Part shown: positions 60,181-64,000 of the stretch, one piece after another
How the letters are laid out: the number at the start of each line of letters is the position of its first letter
Position numbering within the stretch: the stretch's first letter is position 1
From: CALLPQ01 sp038531745
Lineage (GTDB): Bacteria; Pseudomonadota; Alphaproteobacteria; Caulobacterales; Parvularculaceae
Length of the DNA: 64,000 nt
Reading direction: 5' to 3'
NCBI GenBank assembly: GCA_038531745.1
Contig: JBCBBJ010000008.1
Span: forward strand, 81,262-145,261
The notes under the pieces: model-generated
Seen by the model: only the letters and a program-made list of their open reading frames with translations
Told to the model about the DNA's origin: nothing
Databases searched by the model: none
Position numbers and translations under genes: made by a program

Positions 60181-60492
60181 GGGCTCGTAATCTGGTTGGG
60201 GCGCCTGTCGATAACCCTGCCAGGGCCCGGGCGCAAGGACACCGGTGAGGTTAGGCGCCCCCTTAGGACGAAAGATGGGTGAAATTAGGAGAATATGAAG
60301 GCCTTGCGCGCCAGCCTGTCCATGTGGCAACCGCCGCGGGCGTGTCCCGGTTGCACTTTTGCAAAGAATTCAGGCTAAGCTTTTCTCACCAGCTTGGTGA
60401 AAAGGCTCCCGAATGGCAGCAAATACGCCTATGCTATCGATTGGATTAACATGACCTCCCGCCGCTGGCAGTAAAGGAAACACAGCGCACCT
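60181..60492. other. Divergent dapA / lytic transglycosylase promoter region
   Basis: A 312-nt gap without a gene. It should hold promoters for both directions. A hairpin, AGCTTTTCTCACCA (60378-60391) pairing with TGGTGAAAAGGCT (60395-60407), is the clearest structure; it lies upstream of the rightward gene and could be an operator or a stem in its leader. No T-run follows. Confidence 0.5.
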
Positions 60493-63345
60493 ATGATCAA
60501 TCAGTGGTTCACCAGAAGGCACGTTTCCGGCGCTTTGACACGGCGCCCGCCACGCAAAGGGCGGCTGCCCTATGCGAGGGCCTTTTTGCTATGCGCCGGG
60601 CTATTAGCGATCATGGTTTCATCGGCGCATTTTGGGGTACCTTTTGGCGGGGCCGCCGCGACCGCGCAAACGGCACCGCAAATGCGCGGCGCCCTCTCCC
60701 GGCTTGTACAAACGCCGCGGGTGAAACCCGCCGCGCCGGGCCCGCGTTTTCTCAATCCGGCTGACTATGCGCGGCTGAAAACCTTGCGTGATCTTCTGGA
60801 CCGCAAGCAATGGAACACCGCCCGCAATTTGATCGCAACGCTCGATGATGCCGACGCACGCAGTTTGGGCCAGTGGTATTATTTTTATCGGCGCGATCCC
60901 AATGTTGACCTTGCGCAGGCTACCGCCTTTCTCGACGGCCATAATGATTGGCCAGCCCGCAGCCGTATTCAGCGTCACGCCGAAGCGCAGCTTGATGACG
61001 AAACCCCATCGGCCCGTGTTTTTGACCTTTTCAAAACACGCGATCCAATCACCGGGACTGGTAAGCGTCACTTTGTCCGTGCCCTGATGGCGCGCGGTGA
61101 TGTGGAGGCAGCGCAGATTTATTTGCGGGAGAGCTGGCGCGATCATCGGTTTTCCATAAGCGACGAGCGGCGCATTTTATCAGACTACGGATCGTGGCTC
61201 ACGCCGCGCGATCATATTGCCAAGGTTGACCACCTCCTCTGGGCGCGCCAGGTGACGAATGCGCGGCGGCATTTTAATCGACTGCCCGTGCGCGAACGAC
61301 GTGTTGCCCAGGTGCGGGCGGCATTTTATGTGCGCGCCAGCACGGCCGAGCGGCTCTATCGGGCGTTACCCGCCGCTGACCAGCAAGACCCCGGCGTCCT
61401 CCACGCGGCAATCCGCTATTATCGACGAAGCGACAATCAGGACCGCGCCATCGCATTGGTGCGCAGCTTGCCGGATGATCCCAAAGCCCTGCGCAACCCG
61501 GCGCGGTTTTGGGATGAACGCAACCTACTCATGCGCTGGGCTCTCAAAAACGGGCGCTTTATGGACGCCTATGAGATGGCGAACGCCCATGGCCTCGAAG
61601 ACGGGCTTGATCTTGCCGACGCGGAATTTAACGCTGGCTGGATTGCCCTGCGCTTTTTAGAAGAACCGGCGCGGGCCGAAGCGCACTTCACCGCGCTGGC
61701 CAGTTGGGCAACCTCCCCCATATCGACGGCGCGGGCCTATTACTGGCTTGGCCGGGCGGCCGCCGCACGCGGGCAAGCTGACCTGGCGGCCAGCCGCTAT
61801 GGCGTCGCGGCGCGGTTTATCTTCACCTATTATGGCCAGCTGGCCGCCGAGGAAATTGGCGGCGCCATGGCCGCACAAAAGTTCGTACCCACCGCAAGCG
61901 TTATGCCCGCCGATCGCACCGCATTTGACGAGCGCGCGGTCGCCCGCGCCTTTCGGATGATTTCTGATCTGAATGACCGCAATGCATTATTGATCTTTTC
62001 CTATCACCTTGATGACCGGCTGGAGAGCCCCGGTGAATATCTCCTCCTGTCCGAGATCACGGCTGGCGAGGATGCCCCGCATCTGACCATCCGGGCCGGG
62101 AAGACAGCGGTGCGCAAACAAAAGCTCATCCCGGAGCTTTCCTATCCCATATTATCCGTACCCGAACGGGCTACGCGTTTTGTAAACCCTGAAGTGATCA
62201 TGGGCCTATCGCGTCAGGAGAGCGAGTTTAACCCCCGCGCCTATTCGCGCGCCGGTGCGCGCGGGGTGATGCAACTCCTGCCCAGCACCGCGCAGATCAC
62301 GGCGCGCAAAGAACGAATTGCGTATTCGCGCGATGCCCTCCTGTCCGATGCCGCTTACAATATCACCATCGGGTCGGCGCATCTTTCTCATCTGTTGGAG
62401 AGGTTTGACGGTTCTTTTATCATGACCTTTGTGGGTTATAATGCGGGTCCGCACCGCGTCACCCGCTGGATCGACGAGTATGGTGATCCACGAACACAAG
62501 CCGTCGATGCTATCGACTGGGTTGAACTGATCCCCTTTTCGGAAACACGCAATTATGTTCAGCGTGTCCATGAAAATATTCAGATTTACAGGGCACGGAT
62601 CAACGATGAGGCGATTGCCGGGGCGCTCTCAAATGACTTGATGCGCGGCGGACGCACGACGCATGCAGCGTCTTATGGCCCGCGCCCCAGCCTGATCCTC
62701 GACGCTAAACGCCCGGCTGGTGACCGCCGGGCATTACCGCCCCTTTCCGGGCGCACCGCCACGCGCATCGCCAAGGCACCGCTTGATATGCCCGCCGCCC
62801 GGGCGCGGGCAAACCATTTGGGCCCAAGATCGGCGCCGACGGTAAACCCGCCAAGTCCAGACGGGCCAAAGTCAGTTGGGAGAGCCAGCGAACCGATCAC
62901 GGAGGCTCGTGGCTCAACCTCAGTGGCCCCAGCAGCAAATCCACCAGCACCAACGACAACATCAACGTCAACAACAACGTCGATGATGGTTGCGCAGCCA
63001 CCCCAGATAAAGCCATCAGCACCGCAAGCCACATCCTCTCTACCCGGACAAAAGACGCCATCGGCTCCGGCAGCGTCGGCAAGCAACAGCGTTCGCACTG
63101 TGCTTTCCACTCCCCCGGCACCAACGCCGCAGGGACGCCCAATGATAGACGCAAAAGCTGGCGCACCGATTGATGAAGCCGGGTGCGCCAGCTACCGCGC
63201 CTTTGTGGCACGCAATAGCGAAAACGCCGCGGAGACTGCACAGGACCTCAACGCCGCCATGCTTGCCGAACTTCGCGGCGGCAATAGTTGCCCACCAGGC
63301 ACCGCGGCAACTGATGGGACCAGCAAAACACAACCTGACCCCTAG
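60493..63345 (+). CDS. slt: Soluble lytic murein transglycosylase
   Basis: A 950-residue enzyme that cleaves peptidoglycan glycan strands and forms anhydromuropeptides. An N-terminal membrane or signal segment (AFLLCAGLLAIMVSSAH) precedes a long helical superhelix (about 80-520). The SLT domain has LSRQESEFNPRAYSRAGARGVMQLLP near residue 570, with the catalytic glutamate, and later FVGYNAGPHRV. The last 200 residues are a Pro/Thr/Ser/Ala-rich linker with a short threonine-serine run (62950-62980) and an end domain with two cysteines. That tail is absent from E. coli Slt70. Confidence 0.93.
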   Translation: MINQWFTRRHVSGALTRRPPRKGRLPYARAFLLCAGLLAIMVSSAHFGVPFGGAAATAQTAPQMRGALSRLVQTPRVKPAAPGPRFLNPADYARLKTLRDLLDRKQWNTARNLIATLDDADARSLGQWYYFYRRDPNVDLAQATAFLDGHNDWPARSRIQRHAEAQLDDETPSARVFDLFKTRDPITGTGKRHFVRALMARGDVEAAQIYLRESWRDHRFSISDERRILSDYGSWLTPRDHIAKVDHLLWARQVTNARRHFNRLPVRERRVAQVRAAFYVRASTAERLYRALPAADQQDPGVLHAAIRYYRRSDNQDRAIALVRSLPDDPKALRNPARFWDERNLLMRWALKNGRFMDAYEMANAHGLEDGLDLADAEFNAGWIALRFLEEPARAEAHFTALASWATSPISTARAYYWLGRAAAARGQADLAASRYGVAARFIFTYYGQLAAEEIGGAMAAQKFVPTASVMPADRTAFDERAVARAFRMISDLNDRNALLIFSYHLDDRLESPGEYLLLSEITAGEDAPHLTIRAGKTAVRKQKLIPELSYPILSVPERATRFVNPEVIMGLSRQESEFNPRAYSRAGARGVMQLLPSTAQITARKERIAYSRDALLSDAAYNITIGSAHLSHLLERFDGSFIMTFVGYNAGPHRVTRWIDEYGDPRTQAVDAIDWVELIPFSETRNYVQRVHENIQIYRARINDEAIAGALSNDLMRGGRTTHAASYGPRPSLILDAKRPAGDRRALPPLSGRTATRIAKAPLDMPAARARANHLGPRSAPTVNPPSPDGPKSVGRASEPITEARGSTSVAPAANPPAPTTTSTSTTTSMMVAQPPQIKPSAPQATSSLPGQKTPSAPAASASNSVRTVLSTPPAPTPQGRPMIDAKAGAPIDEAGCASYRAFVARNSENAAETAQDLNAAMLAELRGGNSCPPGTAATDGTSKTQPDP

Positions 63346-63437
63346 ACATTTTTCGATTGCGCCGACGACCAGGCGGCGACCCGCCCAACGGGCCGGCCCC
63401 TCTTGCATTCCCCGGAAACTCGTGGTCTTTGGCTTGT

Positions 63438-63529
63438 GGATAGGTGGCCGAGTGGTCGAAGGCGCTCCCCTGCTAAGGGAGTAGGCGGGTTGAACCGTCT
63501 CGAGGGTTCGAATCCCTTCCTGTCCGCCA
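63438..63529 (+). tRNA. tRNA-Ser (anticodon GCU)
   Basis: A 92-nt type II tRNA. The acceptor GGATAGG pairs with CCTGTCC, discriminator G73 and CCA follow. The anticodon stem CTCCC/GGGAG encloses CTGCTAA with anticodon GCT. The T arm is GAGGG-TTCGAAT-CCCTT, and the long variable arm is typical of tRNA-Ser. Confidence 0.96.
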
Positions 63530-63622
63530 GCTTCCATTTTCGCCTAAATCCGATAGTGACCCGCCCCCTTTGAACGCAGCCGCGTTGAGATAGTAAAATG
63601 GCTGTATCAAAGGAGAAGCAGA

Positions 63623-63901
63623 ATGTCTGGAAAGAGATATTCACCCGAAGAAATCATATCGAAGTTGCGCGAGGCGGAAGTTTATCTCGCCGAAGGCTTG
63701 AGTGTCGGCGAAGTGATTCGCCGGTTGGGCGTGAACAAGATCACGTATTATCGCTGGCGCAAAGAGTATGGCGGGATGAAGGTCGAACAAGCCAAACGCC
63801 TGAAAGACCTTGAGAAGGAGAATGCCCGGCTGAAGCGATTGCTCGCCGATGCCGAACTCGACAAGGCGATCCTCAGGGAAGCTGCGGAGGGAAACTTCTA
63901 G
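63623..63901 (+). CDS. IS3-family transposase OrfA
   Basis: A 92-residue helix-turn-helix protein (RYSPEEIISKLREAEVYLAEG, NKITYYRWRKEYGG) followed by a leucine-zipper-like segment (KDLEKENARLKRLLADAELDK). It is the DNA-binding subunit that joins OrfB by a -1 frameshift in this family. AAAGGAGAAG precedes the ATG. Confidence 0.93.
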   Translation: MSGKRYSPEEIISKLREAEVYLAEGLSVGEVIRRLGVNKITYYRWRKEYGGMKVEQAKRLKDLEKENARLKRLLADAELDKAILREAAEGNF

Positions 63902-64000
63902 GGCCCTCGCGCAAGCGTACCTTCATCGAACATGTCACGAAGAAGCCTGGCGTCTCTGAGCGCCGGGCTTGCCGTGTCTTGGGTCAGCACCGCTCAACAC
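63892..64000 (+). CDS. IS3-family transposase OrfB, partial
   Basis: In the -1 frame relative to OrfA, the sequence reads KLLGPSRKRTFIEHVTKK and then VSERRACRVLGQHRST, the N-terminal part of an IS3-family OrfB. The DDE catalytic domain lies beyond the window. The 5' boundary given is the start of clear overlap with OrfA, not an initiation codon; expression by -1 frameshifting is expected. Confidence 0.85.

Larger units (their letters stand above)
63557..64000 (+). mobile_element. IS3-family insertion sequence, left part, cut by window end
   Basis: An orfA and the beginning of orfB of an IS3-family transposase lie here, 27 nt after tRNA-Ser. The left end probably begins at TGACCCGCCCCCTTTGAACGC (63557 onward), which has the TG start and C-rich stretch typical of the family. 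The right end is outside the window, so neither the terminal inverted repeat nor the target duplication can be tested. Confidence 0.75.

Overview
The window comes from the chromosome of a moderately GC-rich Gram-negative bacterium, almost certainly an alphaproteobacterium. Three things point there. The block rpoZ-rsh-pyrE-pdxJ-GNAT-acpS-lepB-rnc-era-recO has the order familiar from that class. A 6S RNA lies directly upstream of a 5-formyltetrahydrofolate cyclo-ligase gene. The tRNA-His lacks a genomic G-1 and has a G1-U72 pair with A73, a form reported for alphaproteobacteria. I cannot name a genus.

Layout. (1) 1-5657: a palindromic intergenic repeat, then a minus-strand run with glutathione-dependent formaldehyde oxidation (adhC-type dehydrogenase, S-formylglutathione hydrolase), a ferredoxin reductase, an alpha-methylacyl-CoA racemase-like CoA enzyme and a crotonase-fold isomerase. 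(2) 5816-15084: a TauE/SafE permease, then a molybdenum cofactor island. moaA-moaD-moaE-moaB-moaC-moeA run leftward. A divergent set encodes a Tat-exported IorAB-type molybdenum hydroxylase, XdhC and a MocA-like nucleotidyltransferase. (3) 15093-16066: tRNA-His and an M48 metalloprotease. (4) 16355-34113: an 18-kb surface polysaccharide locus. It holds a 1786-residue four-module protein, a 1199-residue protein with about 16 tandem FD..WY..NPDV..EGR repeats plus an RgpF-like and a DUF616-like domain, a family-2 glycosyltransferase, a short Wzm/Wzt-type ABC exporter, an 887-residue two-domain glycosyltransferase, and rfbBDAC for dTDP-L-rhamnose.

(5) 34114-42599: hairpins, a secreted EF-hand protein, 6S RNA, folate cyclo-ligase, a YmdB-type phosphodiesterase, a lone long-form hisG, an ACT-domain protein, a second TauE/SafE permease, a pterin dehydratase, a zinc alcohol dehydrogenase and an S9 lipoprotein peptidase. 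(6) 42858-55059: housekeeping genes parC, recO, era, rnc, lepB, acpS, GNAT, pdxJ, pyrE, rsh, rpoZ and folK, most of them tightly spaced or overlapping. (7) 55187-64000: a NYN-domain protein with an acidic tail, a family-5 uracil-DNA glycosylase, orphan genes, a methyltransferase, smpB-dapA, a large soluble lytic transglycosylase, tRNA-Ser(GCU), and the left end of an IS3-family element cut by the window edge.

The most unusual part is the polysaccharide locus. Its large multi-module glycosyltransferases could build a rhamnose-containing glycan that is exported by an ABC transporter whose ATPase lacks the usual glycan-binding tail. No polymerase, ligase or sugar-priming transferase is visible in the window, so the system is either incomplete here or organised differently. 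No CRISPR array, rRNA operon, phage or toxin-antitoxin pair was seen.
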